Numbered from the stretch's first letter, positions 1 to 10,507 are shown. The stretch is 64,000 bases of DNA from Sinisalibacter lacisalsi (GCF_014640115.1 NZ_BMGI01000001.1:1014501-1078500), one strand, 5' to 3'. Notes: generated by a model not told the origin, from the sequence alone. Program-made: numbers and translations.

Positions 1-269
1 CGGTCTTCGCCCGCGGCGTTGCGATCAGGGGAACCACCAAGACCGATCCGGGCCGGATCAATGTTCCGATCACGCTGGCGGGCACCGAAATCGCCCCAGG
101 CGACATCGTGATCGGCGACGACGACGCGATCGTCACCTTGCCGAAGCACCGGGTCGGGCAGGTGCTGGAGGAGGCGCGCGCGCGTCACGCAAAGGAAGAC
201 CAGATGATGACGCGTCTGCGCGCCGGGGAAACGACACTCGACATCATGAGGCTTGAACGGAGGGACTGA
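1..269 (+). CDS. RraA-family protein, C-terminal part (partial)
   Basis: The 5' end lies outside the window; the frame is open from base 3 and ends with TGA at 267-269. The 88 visible residues show the end of the RraA / 4-hydroxy-4-methyl-2-oxoglutarate aldolase-like fold. A GDIVIGDDDAIV stretch, the typical 'PGDIVVGD-DGVV' strand-turn, is followed by a charged helix and the family-typical LRAGETTLDIM ending. Members are divalent-metal-dependent aldolases/decarboxylases or RNase E inhibitors, and the fragment cannot tell which. The next gene starts 2 bases after the stop, so the two are probably co-transcribed. A partner hydroxyacid dehydrogenase favours a small-molecule catabolic role over RNase control. 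Confidence 0.8.
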   Translation, partial: VFARGVAIRGTTKTDPGRINVPITLAGTEIAPGDIVIGDDDAIVTLPKHRVGQVLEEARARHAKEDQMMTRLRAGETTLDIMRLERRD

Positions 270-270
270 C

Positions 271-1161
271 ATGGCACAGGGCACACGCATCGGGATCATC
301 GGAACCGGACGCATGGGGACCGCGTTCGCGCGGCGCCTGATCGACCAGAACCATCAGGTCACGGTCTGGAACCGGTCGGCGAAAAACACGGCGCAGGCGG
401 CCGGAGCCGGCGCGGAGGTGGCGCAAGACATTGCCGCTCTGTGCAGCCGGTCGGACGTTGTGATCTCGTCGCTCACAGATTTTTCTGCGCTCTGGGATGT
501 CTTCTCCGGTGACGGCGGGCTCGCCGCGCAGGATCTTTCCGGCAAACTCGTGATCGAGATGAGCACCATCCTGCCCGACGAGCAGACCCGGCTTGCCAAG
601 CTGGTCGAAGGGCAGGGCGGGGCCTACCTGGAATGCCCCGTCGGCGGCACCGTCGGACCGGCGCTCAAGGGCCAGCTTCTTGGGTTCGCGGGCGGCGACG
701 CCGCGGCCTGGGAACAGGGTGCCCCGGTGCTGGCCGAGTTGTGCAAGCGGGTGGAGCAGGTCGGGCCGGTCGGCGCCGGCGCCGCGATGAAACTGGCGGT
801 GAACCTCCCGCTCGCGATGTATTGGAACACGCTGGGCGAGGCGCTGCAGATGCTCGAGGGCTACGATCTGCCGGCCGAGACGATTGTGAGCCTCATGGCC
901 GACAGTTCGGCAGGGCCGAACGTGCTGAAGAACCGTCTGCAAGTGGTCGTCGACACGCTGGACGGCACCGACCAGCCCGGCACCTTCGATATCGACGGGC
1001 TGCGCAAGGATCTTGCGCTCGCGGTCAAATGGGCATCACGCAATGGCAAGGAACTGCCCTTGGCGCTTCGGGCGCTGGAAACCTACAACGCGGCGCGGGA
1101 GGCCGGGCTTGGCGGGTTCGACGGCGCCAGCCTTGCGCGGTTCGTTCGCGACGGTTCCTGA
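271..1161 (+). CDS. NAD(P)-dependent beta-hydroxyacid dehydrogenase (3-hydroxyisobutyrate dehydrogenase family)
   Basis: This 296-residue protein starts with a Rossmann motif GIIGTGRMG near residues 8-16. A V-W-N-R stretch at the end of strand 2 suits NADP binding. Family positions follow in order: the substrate loop ECPVGGTVGPA (usual form D-A-P-V-S-G-G) and the catalytic-lysine helix GAAMKLAVN. The helical C-terminal half has the normal length. The family oxidises beta-hydroxyacids such as 3-hydroxyisobutyrate or tartronate semialdehyde; the substrate here is not determinable. I chose the ATG at 271 because GGAGGG sits 7 bases upstream; a TTG six codons earlier is open but unsupported. It follows the RraA-type gene directly. 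Confidence 0.88.
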   Translation: MAQGTRIGIIGTGRMGTAFARRLIDQNHQVTVWNRSAKNTAQAAGAGAEVAQDIAALCSRSDVVISSLTDFSALWDVFSGDGGLAAQDLSGKLVIEMSTILPDEQTRLAKLVEGQGGAYLECPVGGTVGPALKGQLLGFAGGDAAAWEQGAPVLAELCKRVEQVGPVGAGAAMKLAVNLPLAMYWNTLGEALQMLEGYDLPAETIVSLMADSSAGPNVLKNRLQVVVDTLDGTDQPGTFDIDGLRKDLALAVKWASRNGKELPLALRALETYNAAREAGLGGFDGASLARFVRDGS

Positions 1162-1202
1162 CCCGGCAGCGGGGCACATGCCGTCTTTGGAAAGGGGCCG
1201 AT

Positions 1203-2027
1203 GTGCCTGAAACGCTTGACATGCAAACCCTCGTCGTCATGGCCGCCGCGCTGGTTCTGGCGGGCGCCCTGATCGGTGTTCTCGCCGGCCTTTTCGGCGT
1301 TGGCGGCGGGGCCATCAGCGTGCCGGTTTTCTACGAGGTGTTCCGCCTGACCAGCGTGCCCGAAGGCGTGGCCATGCCGCTGGCGGTCGGCACGTCGCTG
1401 GCGATCATAATCCCCACCTCCATCGTGTCGGCAAGGGCGCATGCACGTCGGGGCACGGTGGATTTCGCCTTGCTCAGGTCGTGGATCTTCCCGGTTCTGG
1501 TGGGGGTTGTCGCCGGGAGCGTGATCGCCCGCTTCGCGCCTTCAGAGCTATTCCAGATCGTCTTCGTCGCCGTTGCCAGCATCAACGCGGTCAAGATGCT
1601 GGTGGGCGGGAACTGGCGGCTGCGCGACAGCCTGCCGGGCCGTGCCGCCACTGCCCTGTCCGGGGCCGTGATCGGCCTTCTGTCGGCGTTGATGGGCATC
1701 GGCGGCGGCGCGATCTCCAACCTGTTTCTGACGCTGCACGGCCGCTCGATGCGCGAGGCGGTGTCGACATCGGCGGGCGTGGGTGTGCTTATCGCCATCC
1801 CCGGCGCGATCGGCTACATGGCGGCGGGGTGGGGCAAGCCCGGCCTGCCGTTCGATGCCATCGGCTACGTGTCGGTGCTTACGCTGCTGGTCACGCTGCC
1901 GACGACCCTGCTCACCACCCGTTTTGGCGCGGGGCTGGCGCATGCCATCCCGAAGGAACTGCTGACGCGGCTGTTCGGCCTGTTCCTGCTTCTCGTCAGC
2001 ATAAGGTTCGTCTTCGCGCTGATCTGA
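1203..2027 (+). CDS. TauE/SafE-family membrane exporter
   Basis: The 274-residue protein is strongly hydrophobic with about eight membrane segments. It has the two glycine-rich half-repeats of the TauE/SafE (DUF81) family: LAGLFGVGGGAISVPVF near the N-terminus and LMGIGGGAISN in the second half. Members move sulfite, sulfoacetate or other organic anions across the inner membrane; the substrate is not visible. The GTG at 1203 has AAAGGGG 5 bases upstream, while an ATG at 1221 is a reasonable alternative. It lies 41 bases after the dehydrogenase on the same strand, so co-transcription is possible. Confidence 0.85.
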   Translation: MPETLDMQTLVVMAAALVLAGALIGVLAGLFGVGGGAISVPVFYEVFRLTSVPEGVAMPLAVGTSLAIIIPTSIVSARAHARRGTVDFALLRSWIFPVLVGVVAGSVIARFAPSELFQIVFVAVASINAVKMLVGGNWRLRDSLPGRAATALSGAVIGLLSALMGIGGGAISNLFLTLHGRSMREAVSTSAGVGVLIAIPGAIGYMAAGWGKPGLPFDAIGYVSVLTLLVTLPTTLLTTRFGAGLAHAIPKELLTRLFGLFLLLVSIRFVFALI

Positions 2028-2180
2028 TCGGCGCGCGGGCGCGGCTTCACCCGGCCTTCGGCAAACCCGCAATACTGAAAGTCCTCCCGCCGGGGGCGTC
2101 GTGTTCGAAGCCGCGCGTCGGGCATGGCCATCGATGTGAACCGCTCGGTGAACGTCCGGCGTTTCGCTACCCGGTATCGG

Positions 2181-3452
2181 TCAAATCTCGGGCGGTGCCT
2201 TGTCGCCCGGTCGGGAATACCTGCTCATTTCAGACCGGATCGCCGCGAGTTCCGAAGGCATGAGCCCCGCGGCCTCGGCTCTCTCCAGCGCCTCGCGCGC
2301 CATGCCTTCGCAGGCTTGCGCGAAAGCCTCCGGCGCGGTTTGGACCAGCAATCCCAAGGCCTTGTGCAGCCGGATCTGAACCTCGACAAACGACACGCCA
2401 TCCCGGGCAATCGGCCGAAAAGCATCCTCGATCGCCTCCTGCAACGTGATCGGAGGCACGAAGACGCTTTCGAACTTCACCTCGCAATCGTTCGGCTCAT
2501 GCCACTTCGAGAGGATCCGCACGTGCCGCCCCAGGATGTCGATCGCTGTGCCGGGATCGTTAACCGCCGGCGAAAGCGCCCGGGAGGCGATCTCGGTCAG
2601 CACGATCAGGCCGAAGCGGGGATCTGCCTCGAAGGTGCGTCGCGTGCCGATCATGAAGGCGCGGCCCAGGGCCTCGGCCTGCGCGTCACTGATCGACGCT
2701 GCCGCGACCGACATCAGGGGCACACCGGGCGCGACGAGCGCGCCGGGCAATTGATGCACGAACAGGCGGGCATCGAGATCCTCGGCATGGTCTTGCAGCG
2801 CCTTCATGTCGATATTCTCGATGTATCCGGTCTCCGTGGACAGAACGGGCGCGCACCTATCGGTCGGAACGTCCAGCAATGGTCTGCCGCCGAGGTAGAG
2901 GTTTTCCAGACGCCGCCGCAGGGCCTCGGTCGCCGCACGCTCGACTCTGTCGAGCGTGTCGCCCATGCGCCCGAACTGCATCAGGTGACCGATCCAGCTG
3001 ATCAGCGCCACGACGACGAGCCCGATCACCACGACCGTGAAAAAGAACACCACCACCTTGCCCGATGCGCCGTAGAATTGGGCATGAAGCGCGATCAAAC
3101 CCACGAGGCCGAACATGAAGGCGCCGAGAAAGGTGGCCAGAACGTTCTGCGTTGTCCGGTCTTCCTGCAACAGGACGGTGGCGCGCGGCGTCGCCGAAGC
3201 CGCGGCGAAGGCGAAGGCAGAGACGGCGATGGAGAGCGAAAAGGTCGTCACCGCCAGCATCGACGAAGTGAGAACGCCGAGCAGCGTATCGACGGCTTGC
3301 GATCCGGTCTTGAGGGCGAGGTCTTCGGGCAGGTATGGCTGGAGGAGCCGCGCCAGCCCGGCCGCCAGCAGGGCAAGCACCGCGAAGCTCACCACCCGGA
3401 CCCAGATCTTCTTGAGGGCCTCGCGCAGATACCAGGCGTAGCTAGAGATCAT
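2181..3452 (-). CDS. DUF2254 family predicted membrane protein
   Basis: The 423-residue protein matches the DUF2254 pattern. There are about four N-terminal membrane segments: one near residues 19-36, one with TFSLSIAVSAFAFAAAS, then two with FGLVGLIALHAQFYG and VVVFFFTVVVIGLVVVALISW. A long soluble C-terminal domain follows, containing the conserved stretch IASRALSPAVNDPGTAI. The family's function is unknown; some relatives look channel-like. It is the last gene of a probable cupin / flavoprotein / DUF2254 minus-strand unit, with a 36-base gap to the gene before it. The identification rests on the conserved ALSPAVNDP region and the topology. Confidence 0.85.
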   Translation of the reverse strand: MISSYAWYLREALKKIWVRVVSFAVLALLAAGLARLLQPYLPEDLALKTGSQAVDTLLGVLTSSMLAVTTFSLSIAVSAFAFAAASATPRATVLLQEDRTTQNVLATFLGAFMFGLVGLIALHAQFYGASGKVVVFFFTVVVIGLVVVALISWIGHLMQFGRMGDTLDRVERAATEALRRRLENLYLGGRPLLDVPTDRCAPVLSTETGYIENIDMKALQDHAEDLDARLFVHQLPGALVAPGVPLMSVAAASISDAQAEALGRAFMIGTRRTFEADPRFGLIVLTEIASRALSPAVNDPGTAIDILGRHVRILSKWHEPNDCEVKFESVFVPPITLQEAIEDAFRPIARDGVSFVEVQIRLHKALGLLVQTAPEAFAQACEGMAREALERAEAAGLMPSELAAIRSEMSRYSRPGDKAPPEI

Positions 3453-3488
3453 TTCGCGTCGTGTCTCCCCGGTCGGACCGCGTCACGC

Positions 3489-4901
3489 TCAATCGAGCGC
3501 CTCGTGGCCGATCGCCTTGCAATCGGACAGGTCCGACCCCCCGGTGCTGGCGACGTTGCTCGACAGATCGCGCAGGGCGCTGCGCAGGCCTTCCTCCAGA
3601 ACCGGATGATAGAACGGCAGGGCCAGCATGTCGGCAACCGTCATCTTCCGTTCCACCGCGAGCGCCAGGAGGTGCGCCAGGTGTTCGGCGGCCGGCACGC
3701 ACATCTCGGCGGCCAGAAGGCGGCCGCTTTCGCGCTCGGCATGGATGCGGAGCAGCCCGGCGGCGGTTTGCGCCATGCGCGCCCGGGCCTGTTTCGAGAA
3801 ATCGAAGCTGCCCGAGGCGATGTCGGACGCGTTCAACTCCGACAGGGGCGGCCCCACCCGCGCCACCTGCGGCGACGAGAACACGATGGTCAGTGGCGTG
3901 CGCCGGCACAGCCCATCGCTCTCGCGGTCCGGCGCGGCCATGCGCCCGGCGATGTGGCCCTCGTCGGCGGCCTCGTGCAGGAGCGCGCGGTCGCCGTTGG
4001 CGTCACCGACCAGGAATACCGGCAGATCGCCGATCCGCAGCGACGCCGGATCGACCTCGGGCATCCCCTTGTCGTCGAGCGCGATGCCGAGGGTGTCGAC
4101 TCCGAGGTCGTCGACATTCGGCCGCCGTCCCACCGCCACCAGCACGGCGTCGGCGTCGAAGCTGTCGCCCGCGCCGGTCACCCGGATGGCGTCGCCCGCT
4201 TCCTCCAGCTCGGCCGGTGCGCCCAGATGAAGTGCGATCTCGTCCTCGATCAGCGGCCGGAACGCCGCCAGAACCTCGCTGTCGTCGATCCCGGCTAGCC
4301 CGTCGACCGTGTCGAACCCGGCCACCTCGAGCCCGAGCCGCGCGAGGGCCTGCGCGATCTCGACCCCGATCGCGCCCATGCCGATCACGGCGATGCGGCG
4401 GGGCAGGTCTTGCTGTTCGAACAGGCTGTCGGTGGTCAGGATACGATCGCCGAAATCGCGCCACGGTCCGGGCACCACGGGGCTGCTGCCGGGGGCGAGG
4501 ATGATGGCGCGTGCCTCGATCTCGTCGCCGTTCACCTCCAGTCGTCCGGGGCCCAACAGGCGCGCCCGGCCCGAAATGGCCCGCTTGCCCAGCTTGCCCC
4601 GCACCGATTCCGGCCCCTTGACGAAGCCGTCGCGCATCTTGCGCACCCGCGCCAGGACGGCGGGAATATCGGCCCGCAGGCCGTCGGCGCCACGGATGCC
4701 GAACTCTTCGAAGCTGTTGCGCCGGTGAAAGGCGTTCGCCGCCTCGATCAGCGCCTTGGAGGGCATGCAGCCCACGGCGGCGCAGGTGGTGCCCCAGTGG
4801 CCCGCGTTGACCAGCAGGAAATCGTCGGTGTAGCGGCGCACTTCGCGCAGCGCCGACAAGCCCGCGCTGCCGGCCCCGACGATGACGGTGTCTACCTTCA
4901 T
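3489..4901 (-). CDS. Dihydrolipoyl dehydrogenase-like pyridine nucleotide-disulfide oxidoreductase
   Basis: The 470-residue class I flavoprotein disulfide reductase has an FAD Rossmann motif VGAGSAG near residue 8. The redox disulfide is TTCAAVGCMPSK (Cys40 and Cys45). A second GxGxxG NAD(P) motif (IGMGAIGVEIA) lies mid-protein, with the FAD-closing FLVGDANGD after it. The C-terminal dimer domain has FYHPVLEEGLR, supplying the His-Glu pair that acts as base in this family. No 2-oxoacid dehydrogenase genes are nearby and the GGTCV-N-GCIPSK consensus is altered to GTTCAAVGCMPSK. The substrate may therefore be a disulfide other than lipoamide. The gene starts 4 bases after the cupin gene ends. 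Confidence 0.85.
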   Translation of the reverse strand: MKVDTVIVGAGSAGLSALREVRRYTDDFLLVNAGHWGTTCAAVGCMPSKALIEAANAFHRRNSFEEFGIRGADGLRADIPAVLARVRKMRDGFVKGPESVRGKLGKRAISGRARLLGPGRLEVNGDEIEARAIILAPGSSPVVPGPWRDFGDRILTTDSLFEQQDLPRRIAVIGMGAIGVEIAQALARLGLEVAGFDTVDGLAGIDDSEVLAAFRPLIEDEIALHLGAPAELEEAGDAIRVTGAGDSFDADAVLVAVGRRPNVDDLGVDTLGIALDDKGMPEVDPASLRIGDLPVFLVGDANGDRALLHEAADEGHIAGRMAAPDRESDGLCRRTPLTIVFSSPQVARVGPPLSELNASDIASGSFDFSKQARARMAQTAAGLLRIHAERESGRLLAAEMCVPAAEHLAHLLALAVERKMTVADMLALPFYHPVLEEGLRSALRDLSSNVASTGGSDLSDCKAIGHEALD

Positions 4902-4905
4902 GCGC

Positions 4906-5283
4906 TTATCCTTCCGCGTCGGCCTCCGCCTTGGTGGCGTGCTCGGTGCCCGGCTCGTGCTCGGGCGGGCTGTAGGTGGTGAAAAGCTTCAGCATCCCCG
5001 ACCCGGTGTTGCGGAAATTGTGGAAAGTGCCCGACGGCACGATGCTTACGTCACCGTCCGCCACATCGCATTCCGTCTCGCCGATCTTCGCCACGCCGGT
5101 GCCGGCGACGAAGTAGAGCAACTGGTCGTGCCCTTCGTGCACCTCGCCCCCGATTTCGCCGCCCTCGGGGATCGCCATGAGAACGAGCTGGGTTTCTTCG
5201 CCGGTCCAGACGACCTTGCGGAACTCGTCGTTTTCGCGGGCGAGATCGACGACCGGCAGCGTGAGTTTCGTGGATGTCGACAT
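4906..5283 (-). CDS. Small cupin-domain protein
   Basis: The 125-residue single-domain cupin has metal-site residues in the expected order. His49 and His52 lie in GEVHEGHDQ and are followed by the loop glycine, and His88 lies in the second motif (SGTFHNF). The usual glutamate of motif 1 is Asp/Gln here (DQLLYF). Such proteins bind a metal and act as dioxygenases, isomerases or small-molecule sensors; no substrate can be assigned. The acidic, hydrophilic tail after residue 105 is probably disordered. It is the first gene of the minus-strand unit with the flavoprotein and DUF2254 genes. It starts 134 bases from the divergent coiled-coil gene at 5418. Confidence 0.85.
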   Translation of the reverse strand: MSTSTKLTLPVVDLARENDEFRKVVWTGEETQLVLMAIPEGGEIGGEVHEGHDQLLYFVAGTGVAKIGETECDVADGDVSIVPSGTFHNFRNTGSGMLKLFTTYSPPEHEPGTEHATKAEADAEG

Positions 5284-5349
5284 GCTTGCCTCCTTGCCGC
5301 TGGTTCATGCTATGAGGGGCACTGTGCATGCGTTCCGGGCCCCGAGCAA

Positions 5350-5377
5350 TTGAAAACCGAGAAGTCGTGCATATCTA
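5350..5377 (+). promoter_or_regulatory. Candidate promoter for the coiled-coil gene pair
   Basis: A TTGAAA hexamer (5350-5355) and TATCTA (5372-5377) are separated by 16 bases in a locally AT-rich patch 40 bases upstream of the start at 5418. This fits a sigma-70-like promoter by eye only. Confidence 0.3.
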
Positions 5378-5417
5378 AAAATGTAGGCTCAACGAATTGA
5401 TGAGAGGAGCTAAGGAT

Positions 5418-5705
5418 ATGTCAGACAGAGAACACTACGTCGAGAAAGCCAAGGCGAAGATCGATCAGTGGAACGCCGATATCGACAAGATGAAGGCGAA
5501 GGTCGACGAGGCCGAGGCCGACACAAAGATCGAGTATCAAAAGCAGCTCGAGGAAATGCGCGCGAAGCGCGACGAGGCCGAGGCCAAGCTCAAGGAAGTC
5601 GCCGAAGCCGGCGATGATGCCTGGAGCGAAATGAAGGCCGGTTTCGACAAGGCCTGGGACAACATTTCCGGGGCCTTCGAAAAGGCCGTGTCGCGTTTCA
5701 AGTGA
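5418..5705 (+). CDS. Small coiled-coil stress-type protein (sll1863-like)
   Basis: The 95-residue, highly charged, all-helical protein has lysine/glutamate/alanine heptads (about residues 8-65) and no signal peptide. A C-terminal amphipathic segment (about 70-95) contains repeated aromatic-acidic units: DAWSEMKAGFDKAW and then FEKAV. It resembles sll1863-type stress-response coiled-coil proteins, whose biochemical role is unknown. I chose the ATG at 5418 because GAGGAG and AAGGA lie just upstream; an ATG at 5400 is open but less well placed. The next gene starts 11 bases after the stop and has the same aromatic-acidic C-terminal pattern, so the two look like a cytoplasmic/periplasmic pair. 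Confidence 0.75.
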   Translation: MSDREHYVEKAKAKIDQWNADIDKMKAKVDEAEADTKIEYQKQLEEMRAKRDEAEAKLKEVAEAGDDAWSEMKAGFDKAWDNISGAFEKAVSRFK

Positions 5706-5716
5706 GGAGAGCGAAG

Positions 5717-6184
5717 ATGAGTTTCACGATGACCCTTCGCGGCATCGCGGCGGCAGGTTTGCTTGCCGTCGCGTCGGCTCCCGCGCTCGCGCAGGACGAT
5801 AATGCCGCGATGACCACGACAGACGACGTGCGCGCCGAGGTTTCGGAGGCCATGGAGGCCATCGCCGACTACTCCGAGCAGGAGCGCGACGAGGCGCTGA
5901 CCAAGGCGCGCGAGGCGTTGACCCGCCTCGACGCCGAGATCGAGCGTCGCGAGCAGGCGTTGCGCGAGAACTGGTCGGAAATGTCCGACTCGGCGCAGGA
6001 AACCGCCCGCGCCCGGCTGCAAGACCTTCGCGAGGCGCGCAACACGTTGAGCGAGCGCTACGGTGCGCTTCAATCCGGCACAAGCAGCGCCTGGGAAGAG
6101 CTCAAGAGCGGCTTTTCCGACGCTTGGTCGGCGTTCTCGGACGCCTGGAGCGCCGCGGACGAAGAAGACGACACGGCCGAGTAA
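5717..6184 (+). CDS. Exported coiled-coil protein of unknown function
   Basis: The 155-residue product has a clear Sec signal peptide (hydrophobic core near residues 8-24, cleavage likely after APALA). The mature part is alanine/glutamate/arginine-rich and helical. Its C-terminus repeats a D-A-W/S motif (GFSDAWSAFSDAWSAADEE) that echoes the end of the preceding cytoplasmic coiled-coil protein. No enzymatic motif is visible. The ATG at 5717 has GAGGAGA 7 bases upstream, overlapping the stop of the gene before. A strong hairpin follows the stop, so the two-gene unit probably ends here. An envelope-stress role is inference only. Confidence 0.75.
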   Translation: MSFTMTLRGIAAAGLLAVASAPALAQDDNAAMTTTDDVRAEVSEAMEAIADYSEQERDEALTKAREALTRLDAEIERREQALRENWSEMSDSAQETARARLQDLREARNTLSERYGALQSGTSSAWEELKSGFSDAWSAFSDAWSAADEEDDTAE

Positions 6185-6194
6185 CGGCCCCTGG

Positions 6195-6224
6195 CGCTGG
6201 CCTGCAGGCAACCGCAGGCCAGCG
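6195..6224 (+). terminator. Hairpin after the coiled-coil gene pair
   Basis: A perfect 11-bp inverted repeat (CGCTGGCCTGC / GCAGGCCAGCG) with an 8-base loop starts 11 bases after the stop of the exported coiled-coil gene. Only a weak T-rich stretch follows (TTGCATTG), so termination may be partial. Confidence 0.5.
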
Positions 6225-6261
6225 TTGCATTGCAGGCAATCGCCGCCTCGCGGAGTGACAC

Positions 6262-7005
6262 ATGGAGACATCTGTCTGGATCGTCGTCGCGGCGGCGCTC
6301 GTCACCGCGATCATGACCGGGGCAGGCGCGCTGCCCTTCCTTTTCTTCGAAAACCTTGGAAAACGCACGATCGGTCTGGCCAATGCGGCCGCGGCCGGGT
6401 TGATGCTGGCCGCCAGTCATAGCCTGATCGCCGAGGGGGCTTCGCTCAACATCACTCTGACGATTGTGGGCGTTCTCACCGGACTCGGCGCAATCGTGCT
6501 GGCCGACCGGCTTCTTGCCGGGGCGGGCGAGGTGGAGGTGGCAGACCTGCAAGGGGCGAACGCTGGAAAGGCGCTTCTGATTCTCGGCATCATGACGGCT
6601 CACTCCTTCGCCGAGGGCGTGGGGGTCGGCGTTTCCTTCGCCGGGTCCGAGGGGCTGGGCGCCTTCATCACCACCGCCATCGCGTTTCACAACGTGCCGG
6701 AAGGGCTGGCCATCGCGCTGGTTCTGGTGCCGCTTGGCACGCCTGTTTGGAAAGCCGGGCTGTGGGCAATCTTCACCAGCCTGCCGCAGCCGATCATGGC
6801 GGTGCCCTCTTATCTGTTCGTCGAGACATTCCGCCCGTTCCTTCCGGTCGGGCTTGGCCTCGCCGCGGGCGCGATGATCTGGATGGTTTTTTCGGAACTG
6901 TTTCCCGACGCCCTGAAAAGGGTCGAGAGCGGATCGGCGGCGACCGCCGTCACGCTGGCCTTCGCCGCGATGATGGCGTTCCAGATGCTGGTTCTTGCCC
7001 ATTGA
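6262..7005 (+). CDS. ZIP-family metal transporter
   Basis: The 247-residue inner-membrane protein has eight likely membrane segments. The ZIP signature sits in the middle: a helix with HSFAEGVGVGVSF is followed by the metal-binding helix AFHNVPEGLAIAL, giving the paired H-x-x-x-E sites of TM4 and TM5. An earlier helix has AASHSLIAEGA. ZIP proteins import divalent cations such as zinc, iron or manganese; metal choice cannot be read here. A hairpin separates it from the upstream genes. It converges on the formate/nitrite transporter gene 64 bases downstream. Confidence 0.9.
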   Translation: METSVWIVVAAALVTAIMTGAGALPFLFFENLGKRTIGLANAAAAGLMLAASHSLIAEGASLNITLTIVGVLTGLGAIVLADRLLAGAGEVEVADLQGANAGKALLILGIMTAHSFAEGVGVGVSFAGSEGLGAFITTAIAFHNVPEGLAIALVLVPLGTPVWKAGLWAIFTSLPQPIMAVPSYLFVETFRPFLPVGLGLAAGAMIWMVFSELFPDALKRVESGSAATAVTLAFAAMMAFQMLVLAH

Positions 7006-7069
7006 GGACCATGGGCCGAAGCCATGACTCACCGAAGATGGCAGCGGGATCGCCCCTTCGCGGCGTCGT

Positions 7070-7885
7070 TCAGATCTCCTCGCGCACCTGCGCGTAGGCC
7101 AGGGCGGCGAAAATTCCTGTCCCGCCCAGTACGTTGCCGAAGAAGGCCGGCAGGACGCCGCCAAGCACCGCCGCGCCTGCGCCAAGCTCGCCCCGTGCAA
7201 CGAGGATGAACAGCTCGGTCGAGCCGGCCACCACGTGCGACATGCCGCCAAGGCCGATCACGTAGGTGATGATCACGATCATCAGCACCTCGCCGGCGCT
7301 TTCCATGCGCGGCAGGATCCAGACCAGCGCGGCGATCAGGAACCCGGCCGGAATACCCCAGCCGAAATGCTCCAGCGCCGTCGCCTCGGCGTAGTGCCGC
7401 GAAACGGCAAGGATGCCCTCGAACCGCGCCTCCGGCAGGATATTGCCATACACCAGCACCAGCGCGGCCGCCGCACAGCCGACGAGGTTGGCGGCGAAGA
7501 CGATGCTCCAGAGCCGCGCAATCTGAAAGAGCTTTGCCCGGCTCGGTCCGAGGAACAGCTGCAGGACCGGGGTGATCGTGTTCTCGGTGAACAATTGCAT
7601 CCGCCCGAGGATCACGATGAGAAAGCCCACGGTGTAACCCAGGTTCGAGATCGCCGCCGCCCAGTCCGCCTCGGGCAGGATCGAGCTCAGGAACCCCTTG
7701 CACAGCACCGAAGTGCTTATCGCGAGGCCGGCGGCGACACCGGACCACCACAGCGCGCTTAACGGGCGCAACAACTCGTGCTCTCCCTCTCGGCGAATCG
7801 CCTCGAAGATGACCGAGGAGGCGACCTTTTCAAACTTATCCGCCTGCTGTTTTTCTTCGCGATCGAGATCGGGTTCTTTCGACAT
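7070..7885 (-). CDS. Formate/nitrite transporter (FNT) family channel
   Basis: The 271-residue protein has a charged cytoplasmic N-terminus (about 40 residues) and six membrane segments. FNT landmarks include a GxFLS-like turn after TM1 (CKGFLSSI), the pore stretch LFTENTITPVLQLF after TM3, and IITYVIGLGGMSHVVAGS late in the protein, which contains the central pore histidine. It most resembles the YfdC branch of FNT rather than FocA. Substrates of the family are small monovalent acids (formate, nitrite, hydrosulfide). The ATG at 7885 opens the conserved hydrophilic leader. It is divergent from the N-ATPase operon, with a 213-base intergenic region holding both promoters. Confidence 0.88.
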   Translation of the reverse strand: MSKEPDLDREEKQQADKFEKVASSVIFEAIRREGEHELLRPLSALWWSGVAAGLAISTSVLCKGFLSSILPEADWAAAISNLGYTVGFLIVILGRMQLFTENTITPVLQLFLGPSRAKLFQIARLWSIVFAANLVGCAAAALVLVYGNILPEARFEGILAVSRHYAEATALEHFGWGIPAGFLIAALVWILPRMESAGEVLMIVIITYVIGLGGMSHVVAGSTELFILVARGELGAGAAVLGGVLPAFFGNVLGGTGIFAALAYAQVREEI

Positions 7886-7891
7886 GGATGA

Positions 7892-9877
<1,986 letters not shown>

Positions 9878-9881
<4 letters not shown>

Positions 9882-10171
9882 CCGATGACCGCGACGGCGA
9901 AACCGAGACTGAAACCATCGCGCGCAAGGCGCAGCGGATGGAAGAGGCCCGCAAGCGCCGCCGCGAAAGCGCGTGGTATGGCTTCGGCATGTTCGGGCTG
10001 GTGGGCTGGTCGGTCGCCGTGCCGATCGTCGCGGGCATCGCCCTGGGAATATGGATCGACAAGCGTTGGCCGAGCGATATGTCGTGGACGCTGATGCTGC
10101 TGATCGCCGGCGCAATGCTCGGCGCGCTCAACGCGTGGTACTGGATCCAGCGGGAGGGGCGCGATGACTGA
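9878..10171 (+). CDS. atpQ: N-ATPase subunit AtpQ (AtpI-like membrane protein)
   Basis: The 97-residue protein has a charged N-terminal helix (residues 1-35, Arg/Glu-rich) and two membrane segments (about 38-62 and 68-90) with the short loop DKRWPSDMSWT between them. This is the AtpI-like layout, and AtpI is thought to help c-ring assembly or cation uptake. Position between atpC and the second small membrane gene is the hallmark of N-ATPase operons, where it is called AtpQ. The start overlaps the atpC stop as ATGA. Confidence 0.85.
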
Positions 10172-10201
10172 CCATGATTGCCACATCAAGGGGGGAGCGC
10201 G

Positions 10202-10507
10202 ATGAACCTGCCGGTTTCCACCCTCGTCGTCGTCGCCGCTCTGGCTGGCGGCCTTGTCGGCGCGGTCTACCTCGGCCTGCTCTGGGTGGCCGTGCGGCAC
10301 CTGCCGCAAGACCGGGGTGGCGTTCTGGTCTTCATCGGGCTTACGCTGGCGCGGATGGCGCTGTTGCTCGGCACATTGGCGGCGGCCGCCGCGCTCGGGG
10401 TGCCAGCGACGGGCCTTGTCGCCGGGCTCGCTGGCTTCATCGTCGTGCGGCTGGCCGCGACCCGCTGGCTGGGACGCGCAACGCGAGGGGGGGGCACATG
10501 GACATAA
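10202..10507 (+). CDS. atpR: N-ATPase subunit AtpR
   Basis: The 101-residue protein has three predicted membrane segments (about residues 5-28, 38-58 and 60-82). The second carries a conserved-looking charge, LTLARMALLLG. It matches AtpR, a small membrane protein found only with N-ATPases; an arginine in its middle helix has been proposed to interact with the c-ring glutamate. The ATG at 10202 follows GGGGGGAG. The stop lies 10 bases inside atpB. The function is not experimentally settled. Confidence 0.82.
   Translation: MNLPVSTLVVVAALAGGLVGAVYLGLLWVAVRHLPQDRGGVLVFIGLTLARMALLLGTLAAAAALGVPATGLVAGLAGFIVVRLAATRWLGRATRGGGTWT

Noticed and set aside
2124-4298. A 724-codon plus-strand frame across the DUF2254 and flavoprotein genes
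   Set aside because: It spans two real minus-strand genes and their gap with low-complexity basic sequence, so it is not a gene.
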